The translations under genes were made by a program, and so were the position numbers. A stretch of DNA of 64,000 bases from NCBI RefSeq assembly GCF_003605755.1, contig NZ_RAHJ01000011.1, positions 1 through 64,000 of the forward strand, given 5' to 3'. Of the stretch, positions 53,780-62,280 are shown one piece after another. The notes under the pieces are model-generated. The model saw only the letters and a list, made by a program, of their open reading frames with translations, did not search any database and had not been told where the DNA came from. Numbering within the stretch: position 1 is the stretch's first letter; the number at the start of each line of letters is the position of its first letter. The stretch is from Tsuneonella suprasediminis. GTDB taxonomy: Bacteria > Pseudomonadota > Alphaproteobacteria > Sphingomonadales > Sphingomonadaceae.

Positions 53780-55264
53780 ATGGCGAACGGCTGGGTTCAC
53801 AGGCTGGCGATGGCTCTCTGCGGCACCATGGCGCTGGCCGGTTGCAAGCAATCGAGCGAACCGTTCGCGCCCCCTCCCCGCGCCAACGATGCTATCGAAG
53901 TCCCCGATGAAAATTCGGTCATCGCGGTGCCTGTTAAGGCTGACTTGTCGAAACTGGTCGATAATGTCGCGCGCGAAATTCCGCGCACACTCTACCAGAT
54001 TGATCGCAAGGATCAGACGTGCCTCGCGTCGAAAAAGGTCAAAGTCGCTTTCGTCAAACTCAAGACTCCCAAGATCAAATGCGACATCGTCGGCACTGTC
54101 ACGCGCGGCAAAATGGCCATTGCCGGGCGCGGGCGCGATATCGTCGTGACAATGCCAATCCACGCCGAAGTGCACGCCAAGGATATTGCAGGCATTCTCA
54201 AGCAGGAAACCGCCACTGCCGATGCCAATGTACGCGCTGTGATCCGGCTGTCGATCGATCGGCAGTGGAACCCGCGGGGCAAGATCGCCATCCGGTACGA
54301 CTGGACCGACACGCCGCACATCGACTTCCTCGGCCAGCGGATCGAATTCACCAAAGATGCCGACAAAGAACTGAAAAGCGTAATCGCCAAGCTCGAACGC
54401 AGCCTTCCGCGAGAGCTGGAGAAAGTCCACTTGCGCCGCGATATCGAGCGATTGTGGGGCGAAGCGTTCACTGTCCTTCAGCTCAACGAGAAAAACCCGC
54501 CAGTGTGGATGCGGATCGAGCCGCAGCAATTGCAGTATGGCGGCTATTCACTTTCCGGCAAAACGCTGAATCTCAAGCTGGGAATGACCGCCCGAACCCA
54601 GACTTTCGTTGGCGACAAGCCTGCACCCCCGGACAAGAAACCACTGCCACCACGCACACCTTTGTCGGAAACGCCCGGCAAGCTGGCATTCTTCATCCCG
54701 GTCGTGGCCGATTACGCAGAGCTGGAACCCGTGATTGCCAGGGCACTGAACAAGCGGGCTGCCCGACCATTCAAAGTGCCCGGCATCGGCCCGGTGCAGG
54801 CGCGATTCGGGAAGATAGAGGTTTACGGATCCACCGGCGGCCGCGTGGCCGTGGGCGCCACCTTCACGGCACAGCGGACCGACGGGAAATATGGCGCGGC
54901 CAACGGAACGGTCTGGCTCACCGGCGTGCCGCATAACCAGCCGAATTCACGCAAAGTGTCGTTCAGCGATGTCTCGGTGACGGGCGACAGCGACCGGATG
55001 GAAACCGATATCCTGATGCGGCTTGCCAGTGCGCCGGGATATCAGCAGGCAATCGCCGATGCCCTGACACAGAATTTCGAAGGCGATTTCGATGATCTGA
55101 AAGGCAAGATCGAACGCGCCATCGCTCGCCGCCGCGAAGGCGATCTGGTAATTCACGCCCGGATCGATGAAGTGAACACCGGAGAGCTGAAGGCGGCCGG
55201 GCGCGGGCTGTATCTTCCGGTGCAGGGCTCCGCGACGACATCGATCACATTGACCGCCCGCTGA
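53780..55264 (+). CDS. DUF4403 family lipoprotein-like protein
   Basis: A 494-residue envelope protein. The ATG at 53780 gives MANGWVHRLAMALCGTMALA, then GC (lipobox LAGC), a lipoprotein signal. The remainder, beta-rich, resembles DUF4403: ATADANVRAVIRLSIDRQWN and LPVQGSATTSITLTAR near the end, with repeated Ig-like or BPI-like beta segments. A TTG earlier start is possible. Function unknown; DUF4403 proteins have been proposed to be envelope lipid carriers only by fold similarity, which is not shown here. Confidence 0.8.
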   Translation: MANGWVHRLAMALCGTMALAGCKQSSEPFAPPPRANDAIEVPDENSVIAVPVKADLSKLVDNVAREIPRTLYQIDRKDQTCLASKKVKVAFVKLKTPKIKCDIVGTVTRGKMAIAGRGRDIVVTMPIHAEVHAKDIAGILKQETATADANVRAVIRLSIDRQWNPRGKIAIRYDWTDTPHIDFLGQRIEFTKDADKELKSVIAKLERSLPRELEKVHLRRDIERLWGEAFTVLQLNEKNPPVWMRIEPQQLQYGGYSLSGKTLNLKLGMTARTQTFVGDKPAPPDKKPLPPRTPLSETPGKLAFFIPVVADYAELEPVIARALNKRAARPFKVPGIGPVQARFGKIEVYGSTGGRVAVGATFTAQRTDGKYGAANGTVWLTGVPHNQPNSRKVSFSDVSVTGDSDRMETDILMRLASAPGYQQAIADALTQNFEGDFDDLKGKIERAIARRREGDLVIHARIDEVNTGELKAAGRGLYLPVQGSATTSITLTAR

Positions 55265-55537
55265 CGGGGTCGGCTGATCGCAACCCTGCCGCGCCTCGCG
55301 TCTGAATTCGGGAGTAAATCCTGGAGAAGCCGATGTCTTCAGGCCACCCGAAGAACCCGGCGCAATCGCGTTGGCGCAGCTGATCGAAAGAGAGCTGGGA
55401 TAGCAGATGATCCGTGATTAGCATGAGCAGGTACTGAGCGCACATTCTGCACATAAACCGATATTAAGGCTTCCCGGTTCGATATTGGGCACAATCCCGC
55501 TTTTCCCCCATCGCCAGATTCGGGTAAAGGCGAGCAC

Positions 55538-56206
55538 ATGATTGGCCCTGCCCTGCCCCCGTTTCTCGACCTTGCCGGCACGGCGATATTCGCGCTTACC
55601 GGTGCACTGCTGGCCGCCAGACTACGCCAGACATTCGTGACGATGGCGTTCTTCGCGCTGGTCACCGGCGTGGGCGGCGGATCGTTGCGGGATATGTTGC
55701 TGGGCGCGCCGGCCTTCTGGTTGCACAGTCCGTGGGTGGCGGCGGTGATCTTCGCAACTGCGCTGGTGGCGTGGTTCACTCCGCGCCGGTGGTGGGACAA
55801 CGAATTGCTGGAATGGGCCGATGCGATGGGGCTGGCCGCTTTCGCGGTGCTGGGTGCAGCCAAGGCGCTGGCGTTTGGTGTCGCTCCATTGCCTGCTGCG
55901 GTGCTGGGCATCGTCACCGGCTGCGCGGGCGGCGTGATCCGCGATGTAATCGCAGGCGAACCCTCTATCCTGATGCGGCCAGAGCTATACGTGACGGCAG
56001 CGGCGCTATCGGCAATCCTGACAGTCGGCGGCGAAGTGGCGGGTCTGCCTGCCGTTATCGCGTGGAGTGTAGCATGGGCCGCCGGTTTCGCGCTGCGCGG
56101 GACAGCAATCCGCTGGCGGCTCGCCTTGCCATCATACCGAGAGGGCAAGGAGCGAGACAAGGTCAGTGAGCCGGCAGATCCTCCACCCCCGAAGAACGAT
56201 CGTTAG
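55538..56206 (+). CDS. trimeric intracellular cation channel family protein (UPF0126/YadS)
   Basis: A 222-residue inner-membrane protein with two copies of a three-helix unit. GVGGGSLRDMLLGA and CAGGVIRDVIAGEP are the two conserved Gly-Gly-x-x-Arg-Asp signatures, one per repeat. Prokaryotic TRIC proteins form homotrimeric potassium-permeable channels. ATG at 55538 follows AAAGGCGAGCAC. The C-terminal tail is basic and hydrophilic. No linked gene suggests a specific role. The 273 bp before it (55265-55537) contain nothing I can call. Confidence 0.9.
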   Translation: MIGPALPPFLDLAGTAIFALTGALLAARLRQTFVTMAFFALVTGVGGGSLRDMLLGAPAFWLHSPWVAAVIFATALVAWFTPRRWWDNELLEWADAMGLAAFAVLGAAKALAFGVAPLPAAVLGIVTGCAGGVIRDVIAGEPSILMRPELYVTAAALSAILTVGGEVAGLPAVIAWSVAWAAGFALRGTAIRWRLALPSYREGKERDKVSEPADPPPPKNDR

Positions 56207-56211
56207 GAAGA

Positions 56212-57018
56212 TCAGCCGCTGAAATCAGGCTGTTCCGCAGTTGAGTACCGCCCGTCGTCAACTTCGTCGCCAATCGGGCCGCCGGGATAGGCTGGTGCCG
56301 CATTGCGATCGATATCGCTGTCAACCGCCGGGCCGGATGCACCGCCACCGGGGATGGCCGATTGATTCTGCCACGCCTGAGCATATCGCTCGCTGCTCCA
56401 CTGCCGGTCCTCCACCGCTCCGCGTGAGGACCGCCCGAAATCGATGCCGTCGATCCGGCCATCGCGCCCGACCATGCATGTGAAAGGCGCGCCCGTCACC
56501 AGATTGCCCTCCACCCGCCAGCCTTCGCCGTACCGTTCGGCCGAATGGATGCTGTCGACCCGGCCATTTCTCCCTGCGGCATCGGCACAGCTATCGACCG
56601 CGCGGCTTAACCCCGCACTGTCGCCATACGGCGGCTGATCGGGGCGGCTGCGATATTCGGGATAGCGATTATCCGGATAACGCGTATCGGGATAGCGTGT
56701 GTCGGGGTATGGCCGGTTGCGATAGCGATCATCGTTATCGCGCGAAGACTTGGTAACGGCGCTCGCGACAGCGGCAATCGCCCCAACCACCAGCAGACCA
56801 CCGATAACATCGCCTGCATCGATACGGTCGCGACGATAGTGCCGTCCCCACCGTCGTGAGTGGTCGGCATTGTCGGAATCGGCATGAAATCCACCGATTG
56901 CGATGACATCGCTGGCGATGGAGGGATGCGGCATCTCCGCAGCGGCCAGCGGTGATACTGCCATCGATGCGCTGGCCATCAGTGCAACGGCAGCGGCGAA
57001 TTTGGAATAACCGGTCAT
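56212..57018 (-). CDS. hypothetical secreted protein with YPDxR repeats
   Basis: A 268-residue protein with signal peptide (KFAAAVALMASASMAVSPLA), a short hydrophobic segment (DVIGGLLVVGAIAAVASAV), then tyrosine/proline/asparagine-rich repeats (YPDTRYPDTRYPDNRYPEYR) and a C-terminal domain with SCADAAGRNGRVDSI and EGWRVEGNLVTGAPFTCM. The last two parts match those of the next gene at 57143-57742, so the two are tandem paralogs, diverged in the repeat section. No function known; probably envelope-anchored. Start 57018 chosen for the signal peptide. Confidence 0.78.
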   Translation of the reverse strand: MTGYSKFAAAVALMASASMAVSPLAAAEMPHPSIASDVIAIGGFHADSDNADHSRRWGRHYRRDRIDAGDVIGGLLVVGAIAAVASAVTKSSRDNDDRYRNRPYPDTRYPDTRYPDNRYPEYRSRPDQPPYGDSAGLSRAVDSCADAAGRNGRVDSIHSAERYGEGWRVEGNLVTGAPFTCMVGRDGRIDGIDFGRSSRGAVEDRQWSSERYAQAWQNQSAIPGGGASGPAVDSDIDRNAAPAYPGGPIGDEVDDGRYSTAEQPDFSG

Positions 57019-57142
57019 ATCAATGTCCCCATCCACGGAGATCTGCGACAGAGCGCCGCATAGTGACGACGAAATTAGGCGGTCCAGGCTTGCGTAAGCC
57101 TGAACCGCCCCTTCGGTGGCTCGTTAGCGGTGCGTGCTCAGA

Positions 57143-57742
57143 TCAGAGCCCGCGGATACCGCTGTAATCGAGATCGACGACGCGCCCGTAGCGCACTTCG
57201 CATTTGAACTTTCCGCTATCCCAACCGCGATAGCTGTTGTTCCAGCCACGGTAGTCGTTACCCCAGCCTGAACCGTAATTCCGGTCACCCCGGCGCCATT
57301 CGCGGCCCATGTTACTCACGGCGATCCGGCCTTCGACCTTGTAGCCATTACGTTTGCGATCAATATCGCGAATGTCGGTCACCCGCGCGCCGCGATAGCC
57401 ATAGCGTTGGGCGTTGCGTTGTGCCGCGGCCACGCACTGCTGCACCGCATCGCGCGATCCCGCACGGGCGTAGCGATCATTGCCATAGCGGTTGTCGTAA
57501 CGGTCGCCGTAGCCATAGCGATCATCATATCGGCCATCGCGATAGCTGCGATCTTTGCCGATAGACGACGCGACAGCAGCGATACCGCCGATAATCAGCG
57601 CCCCTGCGATGATTTCACCTGCGCCGATACCGTCATGATCGCGGTCGCGGGCCATTGCGGGGCTTGCCGAAGCCATTGCCATCGCGCCAGCCGCGACGGC
57701 ACCGATGGTTCCTTTGGCCAATGCGTTGGTCATGGTCTTCAT
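57143..57742 (-). CDS. hypothetical secreted protein, paralog of the neighbour
   Basis: A 199-residue protein with signal peptide (MKTMTNALAKGTIGAVAAGA, then MAMASASPAMA), a hydrophobic segment (AGEIIAGALIIGGIAAVASS), an Arg/Tyr/Asp-rich repeat (RYDDRYGYGDRYDNRYGNDR) and a C-terminal Cys-containing module (VQQCVAAAQRNAQRYGYRGA and KVEGRIAVSN, FKCEVRYGRV). It shares the whole domain order with the gene at 56212-57018. Its start is at 57742 (AGGACACT upstream). It ends near a terminator at 57877. Function unknown. Confidence 0.78.
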   Translation of the reverse strand: MKTMTNALAKGTIGAVAAGAMAMASASPAMARDRDHDGIGAGEIIAGALIIGGIAAVASSIGKDRSYRDGRYDDRYGYGDRYDNRYGNDRYARAGSRDAVQQCVAAAQRNAQRYGYRGARVTDIRDIDRKRNGYKVEGRIAVSNMGREWRRGDRNYGSGWGNDYRGWNNSYRGWDSGKFKCEVRYGRVVDLDYSGIRGL

Positions 57743-57876
57743 AGTGTCCTCACTTTCGGGCGGCGAAGGAGTGCCGCCTTGTGAAGACGTTGTAAGCGAT
57801 TCGCGGTGTGATATCCCTGAACTGGCAATGCAGCCAACGTTCATCTAATCTGCTACTTTCATGAACGAATAAAACA

Positions 57877-57908
57877 AAAGGCCGCGAGAGTTTCCTCTCA
57901 CGGCCTTT
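57877..57908 (-). terminator. intrinsic terminator of the rplQ operon
   Basis: On the minus strand, AAAGGCCGTGAGAG / CTCTCGCGGCCTTT with a four-base loop (one mismatch) is followed by TTTTGTTTTA. It lies 39 bp after the rplQ stop, closing the ribosomal operon. Confidence 0.9.
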
Positions 57909-57946
57909 CCTATTTCATCCCCTTTTTAAGAGGGGCGACGACGCGA

Positions 57947-58366
57947 TCAGGCGTCTTCGAATTCTTCTTCGTTCATGACCGGGCCGCTGTCCTGCCCCTT
58001 GGCATCGACATCGCGATCAACCAGTTCGATGATCGCCATCGGCGCGGCATCGCTGCCGCGGATACCAGCCTTGATAACACGGGTGTAGCCGCCATCACGG
58101 TCGGAATAACGCTCAGCCAGAACGTCGAACAGCTTCTTAAGCTGGGTTTCATCGCCAAGACGGCTCATGGCCAAACGGCGGTTCGACAAGCCACCACGCT
58201 TTGCCAGCGTGATCAGCTTTTCGAAATAAGGGCGCAGTTCTTTCGCCTTAGGCGTGGTGGTGAGGATCTGCTCATGCTTCACCAGCGCAGTGGCGAGATT
58301 GCGAAGCAGCGCGGCGCGGTGGCCGGATTTACGCTGCAGCTTACGGCCGGAAAGTTTATGACGCAT
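57947..58366 (-). CDS. rplQ: 50S ribosomal protein L17
   Basis: A 139-residue ribosomal protein with the standard opening [20 protein letters not shown], then [15 protein letters not shown] and an acidic C-terminal tail (NEEEFEDA). Start at 58366 is preferred to a longer frame upstream. Last gene of the cluster before the terminator at 57877. Confidence 0.98.
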   Translation of the reverse strand: MRHKLSGRKLQRKSGHRAALLRNLATALVKHEQILTTTPKAKELRPYFEKLITLAKRGGLSNRRLAMSRLGDETQLKKLFDVLAERYSDRDGGYTRVIKAGIRGSDAAPMAIIELVDRDVDAKGQDSGPVMNEEEFEDA

Positions 58367-58452
58367 ATCTGTTCCTTCATTCGTAGGGGGCCCGTACAAG
58401 GTAGCCCGATCCAGGACCGTTAAGGGACGGCCCGTTACCCTGATTGCGAAAC

Positions 58453-58530
58453 CCCGAAACAATCCGGGGCACCAAACTGCCAGAGAAGCCCTGACAGTGT
58501 GAGCGGCCCCGCCGTACGCGAAGGCCGCTC
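58453..58530 (-). other. three consecutive hairpins between rpoA and rplQ
   Basis: Immediately after the rpoA stop, GAGCGGCC pairs with GGCCGCTC (58501-58530, loop 14). Then CTGCCAGAG pairs with CCCTGACAG (58479-58499, mismatched) and CCCCG with CGGGG (58453-58470). They could act as processing sites or attenuators; no T-run follows the last. Confidence 0.5.
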
Positions 58531-58537
58531 ATAGTAC

Positions 58538-59590
58538 TTAGCCGAGCAGCTCCTGTTCGAGCTTCTTGGCCATTTCTTCGATATTTTCCGGCGGCCAGCC
58601 AGGGATATCCATGCCGAGGCGCAGCCCCATCGAGCTCAGGACTTCCTTGATCTCGTTGAGCGACTTGCGGCCGAAGTTCGGTGTGCGGAGCATCTCTGCC
58701 TCGGTCTTCTGAACCAGGTCGCCGATATAGATGATGTTGTCGTTCTTCAGGCAGTTGGCCGAACGCACCGACAGTTCCAGCTCGTCCACCTTCTTGAGCA
58801 GGTAACGGTTGAGCTGGTTGGTGTCGTTTTCTTCCGGCTGAGCGGCAACACCGATCATCGGGCTGGAAGGCTGCGGAATGCCATCTTCGAAGTGGACGAA
58901 CAGCGTGAGCTGATCCTGCAGGATGCGGGCGGCATAGGCCAGCGCATCTTCCGGGGTCACAGTGCCATCGGTTTCGATCGTCAGGCTAAGCTTGTCAAAG
59001 TCGAGCTCCTGCCCAACGCGGGCGTTTTCAACTTTGTAGCTGACCTGACGGACCGGCGAATACAGCGAATCAACCGGGATCAGACCAATCGGCGCATCGG
59101 CCGGACGGTTGCTGACCGCAGGAACATAGCCCTTGCCGGTATCGGCAGTGAGTTCCATGTTCAGGGTCGCACCATCGTCGAGATGGCACAGCACCAGATC
59201 CTTGTTCATCACTTCGATGTCGCCCGAAACGGCGATATCGCCCGCCTTCACCGGGCCGGGGCCCGTTGCCGAAAGCTGCAGACGCTTGGCGCCTTCACCT
59301 TCCATCTTGAGGGCAATCTGTTTCACATTCAGCACGATATCCGTCACGTCTTCACGCACACCGGCGAGCGACGAGAACTCATGCAAAACATTTTCGATCT
59401 TGATCGAAGTGATCGCGGCACCCTGAAGGCTGGAGAGCAGCACACGGCGCAGCGCATTGCCGAGCGTCAGGCCAAAGCCCCGCTCAAGCGGTTCGGCAAC
59501 GAATGTTGCCTTACGGCCCTTGGCGCCTTCCTTGACGTCGAGGGTATTGGGTTTCTTGAGTTCCTGCCAGTTCTTGGTGTTGACGGACAT
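58538..59590 (-). CDS. rpoA: DNA-directed RNA polymerase subunit alpha
   Basis: A 350-residue alpha subunit. The N-terminal assembly domain has [20 protein letters not shown] and the C-terminal domain (residues about 250-350) the helix-hairpin-helix [36 protein letters not shown]. Length is standard. ATG at 59590 after AACCCCAGGGGAAATCC. Confidence 0.98.
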   Translation of the reverse strand: MSVNTKNWQELKKPNTLDVKEGAKGRKATFVAEPLERGFGLTLGNALRRVLLSSLQGAAITSIKIENVLHEFSSLAGVREDVTDIVLNVKQIALKMEGEGAKRLQLSATGPGPVKAGDIAVSGDIEVMNKDLVLCHLDDGATLNMELTADTGKGYVPAVSNRPADAPIGLIPVDSLYSPVRQVSYKVENARVGQELDFDKLSLTIETDGTVTPEDALAYAARILQDQLTLFVHFEDGIPQPSSPMIGVAAQPEENDTNQLNRYLLKKVDELELSVRSANCLKNDNIIYIGDLVQKTEAEMLRTPNFGRKSLNEIKEVLSSMGLRLGMDIPGWPPENIEEMAKKLEQELLG

Positions 59591-59693
59591 GGATTTCCCC
59601 TGGGGTTAAATGCGGGCGGGACCGGCTGCGCTGGGCGGCGCGTCCGGTCCGTGAATGGCGGCGGGGCTCAACACCCCGCCGGGCAGGTACGGA

Positions 59694-60083
59694 TCAGACG
59701 CGACGACGTTTGGAAGGCCGAACCCCGTTGTGCGGGATCGGGGTCACGTCGCGGATCGAAGTAATGGTAAAGCCCACCGCAGCCAGACCGCGCAGTGCAC
59801 TTTCACGACCCGAACCCGGGCCCTTCACTTCAACTTCCAGCGTACGGACACCGTGTTCGGCAGCCTTCTTACCAGCATCGTCAGCGGCGACCTGAGCTGC
59901 ATAAGGGGTCGACTTACGGCTCCCTTTGAAGCCCATCATGCCCGCGCTGGACCAGCTGATAGCATTGCCCTGCGCGTCTGTGATGGTGATCATCGTGTTG
60001 TTAAAGCTGGCGTTGATGTGGGCAACACCGCTCGAAATGTTTTTCTTATCGCGACGCCTGATACGGCCGGGTTCGCGTGCCAT
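59694..60083 (-). CDS. rpsK: 30S ribosomal protein S11
   Basis: A 129-residue r-protein with [40 protein letters not shown] and the C-terminal [20 protein letters not shown]. 52 bp separate it from rpsM. Confidence 0.98.
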   Translation of the reverse strand: MAREPGRIRRRDKKNISSGVAHINASFNNTMITITDAQGNAISWSSAGMMGFKGSRKSTPYAAQVAADDAGKKAAEHGVRTLEVEVKGPGSGRESALRGLAAVGFTITSIRDVTPIPHNGVRPSKRRRV

Positions 60084-60134
60084 GATGGTATTCCTCTATC
60101 TCTACGGATGAAGTGAAGTAGCGGGGAGCCCGGC

Positions 60135-60503
60135 TTACTTCTTCTTCCCGGCGATCGGCTTGGCCTTACCCTTGCGGGTGCGGGCATTGGTGTGGGTGCG
60201 CTGTCCACGAACGGGCAGGCCCGAACGGTGACGCAGACCACGATACGAACGCAGGTCCATCAGACGCTTGATGTTCATCGCGGTGTCGCGACGCAGGTCG
60301 CCTTCCACGCGGTGATCGGCGTCGATCGTTTCACGGATCTGCAGGACTTCCGCGTCGGTCAGGTCCTGAACACGACGGGCGTGATCGATCCCCAGCTTGT
60401 CAGCAATCTTGACGGCGGTCGTGCGACCGATCCCGTGAATGTAGGTGAGCGCGATAATAACGCGCTTGTTGGTGGGGAGGTTTACCCCGGCAATACGAGC
60501 CAC
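60135..60503 (-). CDS. rpsM: 30S ribosomal protein S13
   Basis: A 122-residue r-protein with [39 protein letters not shown] and the C-terminal [28 protein letters not shown] (two pieces). First gene of the rpsM-rpsK-rpoA-rplQ unit, with its own promoter about 260 bp upstream. Confidence 0.98.
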   Translation of the reverse strand: MARIAGVNLPTNKRVIIALTYIHGIGRTTAVKIADKLGIDHARRVQDLTDAEVLQIRETIDADHRVEGDLRRDTAMNIKRLMDLRSYRGLRHRSGLPVRGQRTHTNARTRKGKAKPIAGKKK

Positions 60504-60768
60504 TTAATTCTCCATGCTCCACAGAGGTTTGATCGACCGACTTGCGAAGGGCGGCAGACCCCTATCTCAACGCTGCAACTTCTCGACAAGGCGGGTGCCC
60601 TGACGGCAAAAAACCCGGATGGCGCGCTTTCGGCTGACGCCTGCCGGACCAATTCCGTCATGTCGAAGAACGCGGCGCTTACGGGGATTTTCCTGCCCCG
60701 TCAACAACCTTACGCACGATCAGTGACGGCTGGAGCCATATGGGCACCACCGACCGTTCTGCAAGTCT

Positions 60769-60797
60769 GTAATACTACGCAACAGTCCGTACGTCAA
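60769..60797 (-). promoter_or_regulatory. sigma70-type promoter for rpsM-rpsK-rpoA-rplQ
   Basis: On the minus strand, TTGACG (60792-60797), a 17-bp spacer and TATTAC (60769-60774) match sigma70 well. It lies at the very end of the SRPBCC gene (stop at 60794) and leaves a leader of about 260 nt before rpsM, in which 60504-60768 shows no coding region. Confidence 0.65.
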
Positions 60798-61546
60798 AGT
60801 ACGCCGGGATCCTTCGCTTCGGGTGTCGGATTGCTATCAGCCTTGCCACCCTGCCCTTTTGGCCCATCGTTCAGCTTTTCATTCGCGAGCGCATCAAGCG
60901 CCGCGCCCACATCCGCCGCATCGCCCGATAGCAGTGGGTCAGAACCAGCATCCTGTTCCACCTTATCGGGTTTAACTTCCTCGGCCTCAATTCGCCCCAA
61001 CTTATCCGCCAACCCGTTGAGTTGCTGGCTCATCACGCCGTCGACCGCCTTCGATATCGTGTCTGGAGGATACCGCAGCACTCCGCCCACGATATATTCC
61101 CACATTATGCGTGTGCCCCCTTCGTCAGTCGCTTTCATCGTGATGGTCAGAACACCTTGTACAGGTTCGCTTTGCAAAGGCCCCAGTGCACCGCGCATAC
61201 GCAGCGCCTTGCCCGGCTCCGCCAGAACAACTTCCATATGCTGTGCACTGCCAGCCAGCCCTGGGCTGTTCGCGGTCGGTTTCGCGGGAATTCTCTCGCA
61301 GAAGCATCCTCCGCCTTGCGGAGTGAGCGTCAGATTAGTGGCATCGCCCGACCAGGTGTGCCCGCTGTTCCACCACTCGCCTGGCTTTATCAGCATCAGC
61401 CATGTGGCCAGAGTGTCCGCTTTCACGACCACGCTATCGCGCGTTACGAACAACGATGCGTCGGCCTGCATAACCTCAGCGCGCGCACCATGTGCCGCAA
61501 GCAGCGCAGGCATACCCGCAAAGCACGCCAGAATCGTCTTCCTCAT
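60794..61546 (-). CDS. SRPBCC-superfamily secreted protein
   Basis: A 250-residue exported protein with signal peptide (MRKTILACFAGMPALLAAHG, then ARA). The body fits a polyketide-cyclase/START-like (SRPBCC) fold: VVKADTLATWLMLIKPGEWW, GTRIMWEYIVGGVLRYPPD, typical of periplasmic members. The tail after residue 200 is a low-complexity acidic region. It lies between adk and rpsM, an unusual place for a non-ribosomal gene. Ligand unknown. Start 61546 chosen for signal peptide; five codons longer possible. Confidence 0.8.
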   Translation of the reverse strand: MRKTILACFAGMPALLAAHGARAEVMQADASLFVTRDSVVVKADTLATWLMLIKPGEWWNSGHTWSGDATNLTLTPQGGGCFCERIPAKPTANSPGLAGSAQHMEVVLAEPGKALRMRGALGPLQSEPVQGVLTITMKATDEGGTRIMWEYIVGGVLRYPPDTISKAVDGVMSQQLNGLADKLGRIEAEEVKPDKVEQDAGSDPLLSGDAADVGAALDALANEKLNDGPKGQGGKADSNPTPEAKDPGVL

Positions 61547-61602
61547 CGGATACCCCTTCATCCCTTCCGCGTTATTTCACGCGGAAGGGCGATAGAAAAG
61601 GG

Positions 61603-62250
61603 TCAACCGGCCAGAACGCTTTCGATCTCTTCGCTGACGGCATCCATATCCGCCATCCCATCTACCCGACTAACGATGCCACGTTCTTCATAAATGGGCA
61701 AAATCGGCGCAGTTTTGGCGCGGTATTCTTCCATCCGTTTCCGAACAGTTTCTTCATTGTCGTCAGGCCGGCGCTTGAATTCGGTGGACCCGCATTTGTC
61801 GCAGACCCCCGCAACTTTCGGCTGCTTGAACACGTCATGGTAACCAGCGCCGCACTGAGCACAGGTAAAGCGACCCGTGATTCGTTCGACGAGCGCGTCT
61901 TCGTTCACTTCCAGCTCGATCACATGATCGAGCTTACGGTCATGTCCGGCCAGAATTGCATCGAGCGAATGCGCCTGCGCTTCAGTGCGCGGATAGCCAT
62001 CGAAAATGGCGCCCGTATCGGGGCCCATCGCCGCCAGTTCGGCATCGATCAGCTTGCTGACAATCTCATCCGAGACAAGCTCTCCACGCTCCATCACCGC
62101 CTTGGCTTCAAGGCCGACCGGAGTGCCAGCCTTGACCGCCGCCCGCAGCATGTCGCCTGTGGAGAGCTGGCGCATCCCATGCCGATCGACCAACCGTTGA
62201 GCCTGAGTACCCTTGCCCGCTCCCGGCGGTCCAAGAAGGATGATGTTCAC
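61603..62250 (-). CDS. adk: adenylate kinase
   Basis: A 215-residue AMP kinase. P-loop GPPGAGKGTQAQRLV at the N-terminus, AMP-binding region GQLSTGDMLRAAVKAG-like, FDGYPRTEAQAH and LID domain with a Cys4 zinc site (CAQCGAGYH, CDKCG). Lies between secY and the SRPBCC gene. Confidence 0.98.
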   Translation of the reverse strand: MNIILLGPPGAGKGTQAQRLVDRHGMRQLSTGDMLRAAVKAGTPVGLEAKAVMERGELVSDEIVSKLIDAELAAMGPDTGAIFDGYPRTEAQAHSLDAILAGHDRKLDHVIELEVNEDALVERITGRFTCAQCGAGYHDVFKQPKVAGVCDKCGSTEFKRRPDDNEETVRKRMEEYRAKTAPILPIYEERGIVSRVDGMADMDAVSEEIESVLAG

Positions 62251-62280
62251 TTTGCGCCACCCCCGAAAATTATGTGAAAC

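Noticed and set aside
55339-56160. 273-codon frame on the - strand opposite the TRIC gene
   Set aside because: Ser/Ala/Pro-rich without motifs; the + strand frame carries the family signatures.
56640-56710. Repeats in the DNA of the YPDTR segment as tandem or CRISPR-like array
   Set aside because: They are imperfect short codon repeats inside a reading frame, with no spacers.
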